From Aquisediminimonas sp031376385 (GTDB taxonomy: Bacteria > Pseudomonadota > Alphaproteobacteria > Sphingomonadales > Sphingomonadaceae), in NCBI GenBank assembly GCA_031376385.1, contig JANMDQ010000023.1, positions 372,001-436,000 on the forward strand: DNA of 64,000 bases, in the 5' to 3' direction. The position numbers and the translations under genes were made by a program. The notes beneath the pieces are model-generated. The model made no database searches and had not been told where the DNA came from. It was given only the letters and a program-made list of their open reading frames with translations. Every line of letters starts with the position of its first letter. Position 1 is the stretch's first letter. This document shows, in pieces, positions 35,371-43,984 of this stretch.

Positions 35371-36683
35371 GCGCTAAACCCCTTGATTAACTGGCTGTGC
35401 GAGGCGTCAATCCCAACACGCTCTTTGGCGGATTGGCGGATGAAGCTGAGCATATCGTCGCGACGTCCAATGGCTTCGTCCAGTACTGCGTCATTGCCAG
35501 GAGCATAAGCCCCCATCAGCAGGAGATCGCGGTTATCCTGATAGGTCGACCATAGCTGACGGAACCGGTTAGCGGCGGCCTGCACCTCGCCTGGCACCAC
35601 ATCCACCATCGTGCGCGAAAGAGAGCGGGAGAGATCAATCGCAGGATAGACGCCTTGTTCCGCCATCGAGCGAGACAGGATGATATGCCCGTCGACAATC
35701 GCCCGCGCGGAATCGACCACAGGATCTTCGGTGTCGCCGCCATCGGCCAGAACCGTATAAACGGCGGTAATTGATCCGCCTGTCACGCGGTCGGCACCAG
35801 CCCGTTCGACAAGACGGGGTATCATGCCCATCGCCGATGGAGGATAGCCTTTCATCGTCGGCGGTTCGCCGAGCGCCAAGCCAATTTCACGCTGGGCATG
35901 GGCGACGCGGGTCAGGCTGTCGATCAGCAAGAAAACACGTTTGCCCTCGCTGCGATATTGTTCGGCAATGGCGGTTGCGCGCATTGCGGCGCGGAGACGA
36001 AGAAGAGGAGGATGATCTGCTGGCACGGCAACAACAACAGTCTTGTGGCGCAGATCGGGCGTGATTTTGGTTTCGACGAAATCGCTGACTTCGCGGCTGC
36101 GCTCACCGATCAGGCCGACGACGATGACGTCGGCATCGACGCCGCCAATCATCTGGCCCATCAGCACCGATTTGCCGACGCCAGAGCCAGCGATGATCGC
36201 CACCCGCTGCCCGACACCTACGGTGAGCAAAGCGTTGATTGATCGCACACCAATGTCGAGGGGGGCGACCACGCGGGAGCGCCGCAGAGGGTTTGTGCGT
36301 TCACCTGTAAGGGGCCAAGTGATCCGGCTACGAATAGGGCCATTTCCATCCAAGGGAGCGCCGTGCGCATCAATTACGCGACCAAGCAAAGCAGGGCCGC
36401 ACTGGGCGAGGCCGCCGTGGCCCTCTGCCTCTACGCGGTTGCCAACCGAAAGTGCGGCGTCATTGCTGAACGGCAGGATTAAGCTGCGATCCCCCCGAAA
36501 TCCAACGACTTCACCACTGATCGAACCAATGCGCACAGTCGTGCCAATCGGATAGGGAAAGCCTTCCGCTTCCAGCATCAACCCACCGTGAGCGGCCAGC
36601 CGACCGACACGGCGCGGCGGTGGTGGGAATCCCTTAAGTGAGCTCAGGGCTGCGCGGGCAGACATCATCAGCCGCCCACTCAT
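35367..36683 (-). CDS. fliI: Flagellar export ATPase FliI
   Basis: The 438-residue F1-beta-like ATPase has Walker A GSGVGKS at 166-172, followed by GLIGERSREVSDFVE. A Walker B region, RVFLLIDSLTRVAHAQREIGLALGEPP, and the family signature GYPPSAMGMIPRLVERAG follow. It powers substrate unfolding at the export gate. It overlaps fliH and fliJ by four bases each. Confidence 0.97.
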   Translation of the reverse strand: MSGRLMMSARAALSSLKGFPPPPRRVGRLAAHGGLMLEAEGFPYPIGTTVRIGSISGEVVGFRGDRSLILPFSNDAALSVGNRVEAEGHGGLAQCGPALLGRVIDAHGAPLDGNGPIRSRITWPLTGERTNPLRRSRVVAPLDIGVRSINALLTVGVGQRVAIIAGSGVGKSVLMGQMIGGVDADVIVVGLIGERSREVSDFVETKITPDLRHKTVVVAVPADHPPLLRLRAAMRATAIAEQYRSEGKRVFLLIDSLTRVAHAQREIGLALGEPPTMKGYPPSAMGMIPRLVERAGADRVTGGSITAVYTVLADGGDTEDPVVDSARAIVDGHIILSRSMAEQGVYPAIDLSRSLSRTMVDVVPGEVQAAANRFRQLWSTYQDNRDLLLMGAYAPGNDAVLDEAIGRRDDMLSFIRQSAKERVGIDASHSQLIKGFSA

Positions 36684-37246
36684 GGTAGATCCAGTTCCGT
36701 GCGAAGGGCATCAAGGAACACCGATGTGCCGTCCTCCACCCAACCGGTTGAGCAGCATATGCGCACGGAACCGCGCGTCATGCTCTCATCGGCGACAAGT
36801 TTGAGAGGGAGTGCGGCGCCTTCGATAACAGGCAAATCATCGGGGTGCATGTGAAGTGTCCGTTCTCCATCCGCTTTGGCGATCAGAGCAGCAGCGCATT
36901 TGGCGCGGGCGAGGAGAAGATCGGCGTTGACCGCACCCTTCCCAACGATTGTTGTCACCAACTGCAATACTGTTTCTGCAATCAGCGATGCCAGCTCGTC
37001 GCTGGACTCGCACTCCAGGGCTTGGCAAGATTCAAACAATTCTATCAGCCGCGTCCGCTCAGTTTCAAAGACCTGAGCGGCTGTGGCTGATCCGGCCTCG
37101 AAGCCGCGCTGGTAAAGGTCATCAGCGACCGCAGGGCGTTCAACCGATGGGCGCGTGACCATGGTGAGTGGACGGAACCCCGAGGAGACCGTGCGAAGCT
37201 CGCCAATTTCAACGCGGCGTGCAAGAGCGTCAGACATAGTCATCAC
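36680..37246 (-). CDS. fliH: Flagellar assembly protein FliH
   Basis: The 188-residue protein has YQRGFEAGSATAAQVFETERTRLIELFESCQALECESSDELASLIAETVLQLVTTIVG and a C-terminal VRICCSTGWVEDG..VFLDALRTEL, which fits FliH/YscL. It holds FliI and inhibits its ATPase activity. It overlaps fliG by 17 bases and fliI by four. Confidence 0.88.
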   Translation of the reverse strand: MMTMSDALARRVEIGELRTVSSGFRPLTMVTRPSVERPAVADDLYQRGFEAGSATAAQVFETERTRLIELFESCQALECESSDELASLIAETVLQLVTTIVGKGAVNADLLLARAKCAAALIAKADGERTLHMHPDDLPVIEGAALPLKLVADESMTRGSVRICCSTGWVEDGTSVFLDALRTELDLP

Positions 37247-38246
37247 CGCCGCCGCCGAGCATGACCGTGCCTTCTTCGGCCAATTTGCGAGTGATTAGGA
37301 TGATTTGCTTCTGCGCATCGTCCACATCTGCCCGTTTGGTGGGGCCACCTTCAGCCATTTCGTCGCGGATTGATTGGGCGGCGCGGGCCGACATGCAACC
37401 AAACATGCGCTCCGCGAGCGCAGGGTCAGTACCTTTAAGCGCCAGTGTGAGTGTCGCTGCCTCGACTGCGCGGAGGATGATACCAAGCGTTTTATCATCC
37501 AGATCGTTCAAATTATCGAAGATGAACATCTCATCTTCAATCGCTTGGCCCAGCACACGGTCCTTCTTCTTGATAGATTTCAGAATGCGCTGTCCGGCGT
37601 CGCGCTTCATTTTGTTGACGATGCGAGCGGCATCGCCTTGTCCGCCCAATTTGAATGGCGGTGTGCTTTCGTCTGGTTGCGCGCAAGCCGCGAGAATTTG
37701 TTCCAAATCGCTAATAGCAGCGCTGCCAACTGACGTCAGGCGCGCCGCGCGTGTGAGCAAATCTACCAGGGCCTCATCAGTAATTCCGACCAGTGCTTCA
37801 GCGGCAACCTCCGGCCTGAGGACGGCCAACAGCAGCGCACATACTTGGGGATGCTCCGTCTTCAGGATGGCGGACAAAGCCGGAACCTCCATCCAGCGGA
37901 GTATTTCCAGCGCGGAGGCACTACTTTGTGGGGCAATTTCAGACAATATGTTGTTGGCCCGCACATTGCCGAGCGCCTGTGTCATCACGGTACGGATGCG
38001 GGGTTCTGCTCCAATCGACAGGGCAGAAACGCCGCGACACCCATCCACGAACATATCCAGCGCCGCCTCAACGGTCGGTTCACTGGCATCGGCAACCTTG
38101 AACATCGTCTGGCCTATTGTCTTGATCTGGTCAGGCTCCAAGCCCTGCAATATTCCCGCAGCGTCATCGTCGCTCAGCAGCATCAGCAAGATCGCTGCGG
38201 CTGTAGCACCGTCCACTTGGGGAGGCGGGAGAAGGTCAACGCCCAC
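37230..38246 (-). CDS. fliG: Flagellar motor switch protein FliG
   Basis: The 338-residue protein shows AAAILLMLLSDDDAAGILQGLEPDQIKTIGQTM, LKTEHPQVCALLLAVLRPEVAAEAL and a C-terminal torque domain with MFIFDNLNDLDDKTLGIILRAVEAATLTLALKG and MSARAAQSIRDEMAEGGPTKRADVDDAQKQII. The length is typical. It links the MS ring to the C ring and contacts the stator. It overlaps fliF by 11 bases. Confidence 0.97.
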   Translation of the reverse strand: MGVDLLPPPQVDGATAAAILLMLLSDDDAAGILQGLEPDQIKTIGQTMFKVADASEPTVEAALDMFVDGCRGVSALSIGAEPRIRTVMTQALGNVRANNILSEIAPQSSASALEILRWMEVPALSAILKTEHPQVCALLLAVLRPEVAAEALVGITDEALVDLLTRAARLTSVGSAAISDLEQILAACAQPDESTPPFKLGGQGDAARIVNKMKRDAGQRILKSIKKKDRVLGQAIEDEMFIFDNLNDLDDKTLGIILRAVEAATLTLALKGTDPALAERMFGCMSARAAQSIRDEMAEGGPTKRADVDDAQKQIILITRKLAEEGTVMLGGGGDDYV

Positions 38247-39843
38247 GATTGGCCCCCATCAACTGCTGAACAACAAGGCCCGCTTTTTGCCGGTCCTGCT
38301 GCACGTAGCTGCGCACCAACTGCGCGCGGACCTCGTAGCTGGGAGCCTTTTCGATCATGTCGAGGGTTACTTGGTCACGGTCCAGCGTGAGTTCTGGGCC
38401 AGCGATTGCCATCACATTGCCTTCTGGTGCAGGGCGATTGGCGCGGTCTTTCAGAGCGCGAAGAAGAGGGTGGCCGATGAAGAACAGCACCAATAGCGCC
38501 GCAATCAAGCCGCCGACTTGACGCAAGAGAGGCAAAGCAAGTGGATTATCCCACCACGCAACAGGAACATCCTCTACAGTGGCAAAGGGACGGAAATTGA
38601 CGATCACGACATCGCCGCGCGCAGCGTCAAATCCGACAGCGCCTTTCACCAGTGCTTCGATGGAGGCCAGTTCGGCTTTGGTTCGCGGCTTCTTGGGCGA
38701 CAAGTCGCGCACAGCCACTGCAATGCTCAACCGCTTTAACTGCCCTTGAGGTTGGTGAGTAACGGAGACTTCGCGCCCGACAGTGAAGCTGCGGGAGAAT
38801 GTTTCGTTGGAATTTCCCTCTGCTTGGGCAGATGCTGGCGCTGGTGCAGCGGGTGGCTGCTGCGTCAGTTGCGATGGCGGCGGCGGCTGATTGGACAGCG
38901 CACCTGGGATGCCCATGGCCACAGGGGCTTCAGATGACGTTGACGATTTATTGCCTTGTTCAGCGATCAACGCGCGGTCGTCCTTCGGGAAAGTTTCCCG
39001 CGTGGATTGGCTTTCGGAGGCACTCATGAGCGCGCTGACTTCGGCTGTGTAATTGCCAACACCAACGACGGGGCTCAGCAGCGTTGCTAGAGCCTGCCGG
39101 TATCGTTCCTCTGTGGCGACTTGTAATTGGAAGTTCGCGCCTGCGCCGTTGCCTTCCTCCTGCGATAAAAGCTGCCCTGATTGGTCAACAATTGAAACTT
39201 GAGTAGGGGCAAGCCCTGTTACTGACGACGCCACCAGATGTCGGATCGCGCGCACTTGTGCTTCTGACAAACTGCGACCGCCCTCCAGTGTGAGCATCAC
39301 CGAAGCTGCTGGAGGGACAGTATCACGCACAAAGGGGCTGGCTTCGGCAGAGGCCAAATGAATGCGCGCAACTTTGACTGCGTCAATGGCTTCGATGGTC
39401 CGGGCAAGGTCAGCTTCGCGGGCGCCGCGCAGAGTTTCACCTTCAACGGCACGGCTTGATCCCATCGGGATGGTACTGATCAGCGCATCGCCGGCTGGCG
39501 CAGCTTTGGGCAGGCCAAGGCTGGCGAGCGTAATCCGCGCGCTATGGACTTCGCTTTCGGCCACTTCGACGGCACCGCTCGCGCTGTTGACTTGAGTGGC
39601 GATGCCAGCGGTGCGTAGCGCATCAATCACAGCGCCTTTATCGGCATCCGCCAGGCCTTCAAAAACCGGGCGCTGTGCTGGCGTTTGGAACGCCCACCAT
39701 GCAAGGCCAGCAAGCGCCAATGCGCTGACACCACCCAGCGTAGGCAGCGATTTCTGAATAGCTGGTTGTGCGAAAAATGCGCGCACCGATTGTGTGGCGG
39801 ACGACGCAGGCGCTGGCGCAGAGATAAGTTCTAAATTGCTCAC
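38236..39843 (-). CDS. fliF: Flagellar MS-ring protein FliF
   Basis: The 535-residue protein has two membrane helices (about 34-52 and 435-455), a periplasmic part with YscJ-like ring-building motifs (EGLADADKGAVIDALRTAGI, EGETLRGAREADLARTIEAIDAVKVARIHLA) and a cytosolic C-terminal FliG-binding tail ending QQLMGANRGR. It lies four bases after fliE. The AAPAPASAQAEGN stretch in the middle is a low-complexity linker. Confidence 0.97.
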   Translation of the reverse strand: MSNLELISAPAPASSATQSVRAFFAQPAIQKSLPTLGGVSALALAGLAWWAFQTPAQRPVFEGLADADKGAVIDALRTAGIATQVNSASGAVEVAESEVHSARITLASLGLPKAAPAGDALISTIPMGSSRAVEGETLRGAREADLARTIEAIDAVKVARIHLASAEASPFVRDTVPPAASVMLTLEGGRSLSEAQVRAIRHLVASSVTGLAPTQVSIVDQSGQLLSQEEGNGAGANFQLQVATEERYRQALATLLSPVVGVGNYTAEVSALMSASESQSTRETFPKDDRALIAEQGNKSSTSSEAPVAMGIPGALSNQPPPPSQLTQQPPAAPAPASAQAEGNSNETFSRSFTVGREVSVTHQPQGQLKRLSIAVAVRDLSPKKPRTKAELASIEALVKGAVGFDAARGDVVIVNFRPFATVEDVPVAWWDNPLALPLLRQVGGLIAALLVLFFIGHPLLRALKDRANRPAPEGNVMAIAGPELTLDRDQVTLDMIEKAPSYEVRAQLVRSYVQQDRQKAGLVVQQLMGANRGR

Positions 39844-39847
39844 CTCG

Positions 39848-40183
39848 TTATACCGGCATATTCATGATGTCGCGGTAGGCGGACAGCAGCTTGTTGCGGA
39901 CTTGCAGCGTGGCTTCAAAACCAATGGAGGCCTTTTGCCGTTCCACCATTACGCTCACAATATCAGTCGTCGTGCCGCGGTCATAGGCGGCAGAGGCTTC
40001 GCTGGCTTTGGTCTGTTGTGCGTTAACGGCCTGAACAGCATCAATCAGCGTTTTGTCAAATGATGGCGGACCGCTCTCAGCAATGGGGGCCGTTGGATTG
40101 CCAGCTGCCCTTTGCAGCGCGCTATTCTGGTTGAGGATCGTCGTGCGCAATTGCAGCAACCGACTGGACTCTATTCCCGACAT
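39848..40183 (-). CDS. fliE: Flagellar hook-basal body protein FliE
   Basis: This 111-residue protein shows SFDKTLIDAVQAVNAQQTKASEASAAYDRG and IVSVMVERQKASIGFEATLQVRNKLLSAYRDIMNMPV, the FliE pattern. It joins the MS ring to the rod. The frame extends to an ATG at 40228, but the ATG at 40183 (MSGIESSRLLQLR) fits the family length and has AGG six bases upstream. It is the first gene of fliEFGHIJKLMNOPQR-flhB. Confidence 0.93.
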   Translation of the reverse strand: MSGIESSRLLQLRTTILNQNSALQRAAGNPTAPIAESGPPSFDKTLIDAVQAVNAQQTKASEASAAYDRGTTTDIVSVMVERQKASIGFEATLQVRNKLLSAYRDIMNMPV

Positions 40184-40236
40184 GCTTGGCCTATTTCCTG
40201 TTCCCCGCAACCCGAAAAGAGCGCGCACGAATGGTC

Positions 40237-40253
40237 AAGCAAAGCCTGTGCCA
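40237..40253 (-). promoter_or_regulatory. Sigma-54 (-24/-12) promoter for the fliE-flhB operon
   Basis: Minus strand reads TGGCACA-GGCT-TTGCTT, matching the consensus with one change. It lies about 54 bases before the fliE ATG at 40183. The 258-base region between fliE and flagellin otherwise holds only the sigma-28 site. Confidence 0.82.
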
Positions 40254-40345
40254 ATTGGGCGAATGGCCTGCATTTCTGGGACTTTCACATGACCTAGGGA
40301 GTGCCAGATGGTTCACTGTCAGAAACATGACGTTTCATGAACCGC

Positions 40346-40372
40346 TAAACCTCTTGGCCCCGTTGCCGTTTC
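40346..40372 (+). promoter_or_regulatory. Sigma-28 (FliA) promoter for flagellin
   Basis: TAAA at 40346, exactly 15 bases, then GCCGTTTC. It lies 70 bases before the flagellin ATG and shares the GCCGTT core with the flgM site. Confidence 0.78.
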
Positions 40373-40441
40373 CCTGCCTGAGGCTGCTCTTGCTGAACGG
40401 GCTGCCCACCCCAAGCAATTTTGCTTCATGAAGGATTAGAT

Positions 40442-41254
40442 ATGACCGTAATCAACACAAACGTAAGTGCACTTCGCGCCCAGAATAGCTCTCGCGTCGC
40501 CAACAATATGCTGGGCACCGCCATGGAACGCCTGTCGAGTGGCAAGCGGATCAACAGCGCGAAAGATGACGCTGCTGGCCTCGCCATCGCCACTCGCATG
40601 GACGCCAAGGTGCGCGGTCTTAATCAGGCCATTCGTAATGCCAATGACGGTATCTCGCTGGCGCAAACTGCCGAAGGCGCAATGGGCGAAGTATCCAATA
40701 TCCTTGTGCGGATGCGCGAATTGTCGGTTCAGGCAGCAAATGGAACGACGGCGGCCTCTGATCGTGCAGCGATCCAGACAGAAGTCACAGCCTTGATCGG
40801 CCAAATTGGCGATATCGCCGGACGAACTGATTTCAACGGCACAAACCTGTTCAATGCGGCGAGAACATTCGATATTCAAACTGGTGTCGACACCGGGCAG
40901 ACAGTCGCAATTGCATTTTCAGCGTTGAATGCGACTGGCCTGGGCGTCAACGCAGTGGATATGTCGACCGTTGCGGGGGCATCCTCTGCTATGGCTTTGG
41001 TCAGCACCGCCATTGATACGATAGCGACGCAACGCGCCACTTTGGGTGCGGCACAGAACCGGCTGGATGCCACTGTCAACAATCTGACATCGACTGTTAC
41101 CAACTTGTCAGAATCCAAATCACGGATCGAAGATGCGGATTTCTCAGTGGAATCGACCAAGCTCGCATCAGCCCAGATCCTGTCGCAGGCCTCCACCGCG
41201 ATGCTGGCGCAGGCCAATCAAAGCCAGCAGGGCGTAATGAACCTGCTGCGCTAA
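40442..41254 (+). CDS. fliC: Flagellin
   Basis: The 270-residue flagellin has the canonical N-terminal D0/D1 (TVINTNVSALRAQNSSRVANNMLGTAMERLSSGKRINSAKDDAAGLAIATRM, then GISLAQTAEGAMGEVSNILVRMRELSVQAANGT) and C-terminal D1/D0 (SRIEDADFSVESTKLASAQILSQASTAMLAQANQSQQGVMNLLR). The variable D2/D3 domains are almost absent. AAGGA six bases upstream supports the ATG at 40442 rather than one at 40421. A stem-loop with a T-rich run follows. It is the only flagellin gene in the window. Confidence 0.97.
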   Translation: MTVINTNVSALRAQNSSRVANNMLGTAMERLSSGKRINSAKDDAAGLAIATRMDAKVRGLNQAIRNANDGISLAQTAEGAMGEVSNILVRMRELSVQAANGTTAASDRAAIQTEVTALIGQIGDIAGRTDFNGTNLFNAARTFDIQTGVDTGQTVAIAFSALNATGLGVNAVDMSTVAGASSAMALVSTAIDTIATQRATLGAAQNRLDATVNNLTSTVTNLSESKSRIEDADFSVESTKLASAQILSQASTAMLAQANQSQQGVMNLLR

Positions 41255-41262
41255 ACACGAAA

Positions 41263-41304
41263 ATGGGCCCGTACCTTCCCCTGGCACGGGCCCATCCTTT
41301 CTTT
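41263..41304 (+). terminator. Rho-independent terminator after flagellin
   Basis: A 13-base stem (ATGGGCCCGTACC with GGCACGGGCCCAT, one mismatch) with a seven-base loop, followed by CCTTTCTTT. It lies eight bases after the flagellin stop and 14 bases before the convergent TonB receptor end. Confidence 0.85.
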
Positions 41305-41318
41305 GAGAGTGTGCGCCG

Positions 41319-43892
41319 TTAGAATTTAAGCGTCGCATCAATCCCAAAGCTGCGCGGTGCACCCCGCGTCAGATAATCCTGATAAAATGCGTTCAGGTTC
41401 AGGCCGTAAACATAATAAAATTTGTTTGTAATATTCTTACCCCAAATGCTGACTGCGACTTTGTCGTTGATCTTGTAAGTCGCCCGGCTGTTGAACAGCC
41501 AGTATCCAGGATTGCCGCACGCCAGTTCTGATGTGGCTTGCAACACAAGCGTTCCCGTGCGCGGCTTGTCGCAGGGGCTTTGGCCGTAATCCTTGAATGG
41601 GTCGAAATAATATTTGCCCATATATTGCGCATCTGCCCGGATCGTCAGCCCGCTGTCATCGCCCTTGAAAAGGTCAAACTCAACACCCGCCGCAAACGTC
41701 ACCTTTGGCGCGTTAGGGAACGGGTTGCCGTTGATGTTGAGTGTCAGGCTGCGCGGATCAGCGGCGTTGATCGCATTGCCCTTATATTTGGTATTGAGCA
41801 GCCCAAGCGACGCATCAAAGCGGAGCGAGTCCGATGCTGCTACATCCAGTTCCGCCTCGGCACCGTACATCCGTCCCTTTGCGTTGCGCAGGAAGGATGT
41901 CGCTCCGATAACCTGAGCAATCTGCTGATTGGAATAGTCATAATAAAATGCAGCGAGGTTGAGCTGAACTTTATTGTCCGCGAAACGCGTTTTCAGACCA
42001 CCTTCGTACGAGTTGACCTTTTCCGGCTCGACAAAATAAACTTGACTGATGTCCTGATAGGCCAGCCCATTGTAAGTGCCAGACCGGTAGCCCCGGCTGT
42101 AACTGATATAGCCTAAAATATCATCGCTAAACTTGTAATCAGCCACAATCCGTCCGGTCAGACGCCCGGTGCTGGTTTTTTGCGCGACGGCTGGCAAGTT
42201 CGGGTTGAACGGCCGGCTATAGGGAACGAGGCTGGCTGCTGGCGCGGTTTCGGCCAAGTTAAAGACAATCGAACGCCCGTTCGAATATTTCACTTTGTCC
42301 CATGTGTAACGCAGTCCGAGCGTGACCTTGAACTTGTCGTTGAACGCATAGGAAGCTTCGCCGTAAACAGCACTCGAAGGCCGAGAGATCGTGAATTGTT
42401 GACGCGCCAAAATCTGCATGAAGGGCGGTGCGCCTGCCGCCGCACAGGCGCCTTGAGCTGCTGTTCCGCCAGCAGAGTTGGTCGTCGCAACGTCAGTTTG
42501 AAACGCAACCAAGCTCCGTGCGTCAAACAACCCATTCGGGTTGACGACGATTGGCGCACAATATCCCGGGCTTGTTGGCGTGAGGGCGGGGTTGAACAGG
42601 AAGGCTGGCAAAGTGCCAAGCGAATTTCCAACGGCGATGGGCACATTGCTAAACCCGCCGGGCACCCCTGCGCCCAGCAAGATGGGTTTCAGGAAGCCGA
42701 AGAAGTCGGGTTCGTTGACTGTGTCGATTGTGTCTTTGCCGTAATAAAGCCCGCCGATGATTTTCAGCTTATCGCCGTCATAGTTCAGGCGGAGATCTTG
42801 GTTGAAATTGTCACTGTCGCTGCGGTAGCGGATGGCGCAGATGTCAATGGGCGAACCATCGCAATCAAAAGGTGACAGCTGATAATCGCTGCGGTCAAAG
42901 CCAGTGATGGATGTCAGCGTCAGATTGTCGGACAATTCCGCTTCTACGCTGAGCGAGAAGCCCTTGGACGCCGTGAAATAGGTGCCTCCCGTATCGGCCT
43001 GCACTTCATTTTGCTTGAGCAAACGGCCACCCAGTTCGGGGCGAGGCGCGAAGCGGGAATAGCCACCAGCGTTGCTGCGCCCGGCGAGATAGCCAATGCC
43101 GTAGGGCAGATCCTGCAACGCGTCGTTCTTGGCAGCATAAACTTTCAGGTTGATATCGATGGTTTCAGACGGCTTGAACCGGAGGCTGATCCGACCAGCC
43201 ACGGAGTCTTGTCCGCCATATTTCCGGCCATCGACTGGATTGCGGGTGTAGCCATCGCCCTTTGTGTAGGTGCCGGCAAAGCGGATGCCCGCGCGGTCAT
43301 CGGCAAAGGTCAGTTCTGATGCGCCTTCGATGTCGAATGTGTTGCGGTTGCCATAGCCTGCTGTGATGAACCCGTTGGTTCCCTGAAGCGACGGCTTGCG
43401 GGTGATGAAGTTGATGGCACCGCCCGTTGTGTTGCGGCCGTAAAGCGTGCCTTGCGGGCCGCGCAGAACTTCCACGCGCTCCAGATCATAAAGCTGCTGA
43501 CCGTGGCTGGCGCGGAAGCTTTGATAAACTTCGTCAACATAGACGCCGACAGCAGAGGCCGTGGAGGCGGAAAATTCATTCGCCACACCAACGCCGCGCA
43601 GAGAGAAGTTCGGCTGCGTCTTGCCATAAGGTGAAGTCACCTGAAGGTTCGGCAGCGCGCCCATCAGGTCAGTCGTTTCGACAATGCCCTTGGCCAACAT
43701 GGCATTGCCATCAATCGCGGAAATGGCCGCTGGCACGTCTTGCAGATTCTCCGACCGTTTTTGCGCGGTGACGATAATTTCAGCAAGCCCGCCTGTGTCT
43801 TCGGCCTCTTGCGCGAACGCTGGGCTGACGAGCAAGGCTGCGGCGGAGGCCGATGCCAGCGTCAGGCTGCGAATGGAATTCCCTCTGTTCAT
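41319..43892 (-). CDS. TonB-dependent outer-membrane receptor
   Basis: The 857-residue receptor has a signal peptide (ending LLVSPAFAQ, about residue 28), a TonB-box-like EIIVTAQKRSENLQDVPAAIS, a plug domain (LRGVGVANEF, VYVDEVY, LERVEVLRGPQGTLYGRNTTGGAINFITRKP) and a 22-strand-type barrel ending TRGAPRSFGIDATLKF. The start ATG at 43892 is preferred, with AGAGGAA upstream; an upstream ATG at 43988 would add a basic stretch. It is the last gene, 92 bases after the wHTH-like gene, of the TetR-led minus-strand group and probably imports that group's substrate. It may equally have its own promoter. Confidence 0.92.
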   Translation of the reverse strand: MNRGNSIRSLTLASASAAALLVSPAFAQEAEDTGGLAEIIVTAQKRSENLQDVPAAISAIDGNAMLAKGIVETTDLMGALPNLQVTSPYGKTQPNFSLRGVGVANEFSASTASAVGVYVDEVYQSFRASHGQQLYDLERVEVLRGPQGTLYGRNTTGGAINFITRKPSLQGTNGFITAGYGNRNTFDIEGASELTFADDRAGIRFAGTYTKGDGYTRNPVDGRKYGGQDSVAGRISLRFKPSETIDINLKVYAAKNDALQDLPYGIGYLAGRSNAGGYSRFAPRPELGGRLLKQNEVQADTGGTYFTASKGFSLSVEAELSDNLTLTSITGFDRSDYQLSPFDCDGSPIDICAIRYRSDSDNFNQDLRLNYDGDKLKIIGGLYYGKDTIDTVNEPDFFGFLKPILLGAGVPGGFSNVPIAVGNSLGTLPAFLFNPALTPTSPGYCAPIVVNPNGLFDARSLVAFQTDVATTNSAGGTAAQGACAAAGAPPFMQILARQQFTISRPSSAVYGEASYAFNDKFKVTLGLRYTWDKVKYSNGRSIVFNLAETAPAASLVPYSRPFNPNLPAVAQKTSTGRLTGRIVADYKFSDDILGYISYSRGYRSGTYNGLAYQDISQVYFVEPEKVNSYEGGLKTRFADNKVQLNLAAFYYDYSNQQIAQVIGATSFLRNAKGRMYGAEAELDVAASDSLRFDASLGLLNTKYKGNAINAADPRSLTLNINGNPFPNAPKVTFAAGVEFDLFKGDDSGLTIRADAQYMGKYYFDPFKDYGQSPCDKPRTGTLVLQATSELACGNPGYWLFNSRATYKINDKVAVSIWGKNITNKFYYVYGLNLNAFYQDYLTRGAPRSFGIDATLKF

Positions 43893-43984
43893 GATATTTC
43901 CTCTGTGTTTGATTTTGGTGTTTGATCTTGATGTCGAACGAGTCACTACCCTGCTTGGATGCAGGCGATTATGGGGTAAAAAGG

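Noticed and set aside
37261..38496. A 411-codon open frame on the plus strand opposite fliG
   Set aside because: fliG is unmistakable on the other strand and fits the operon. The opposite frame is an effect of biased codon use and has no recognisable domain.
42180..42875. A 231-codon open frame on the plus strand opposite the first TonB receptor
   Set aside because: The sequence is rich in Arg, Val and Asp without domain features. The receptor is well supported.
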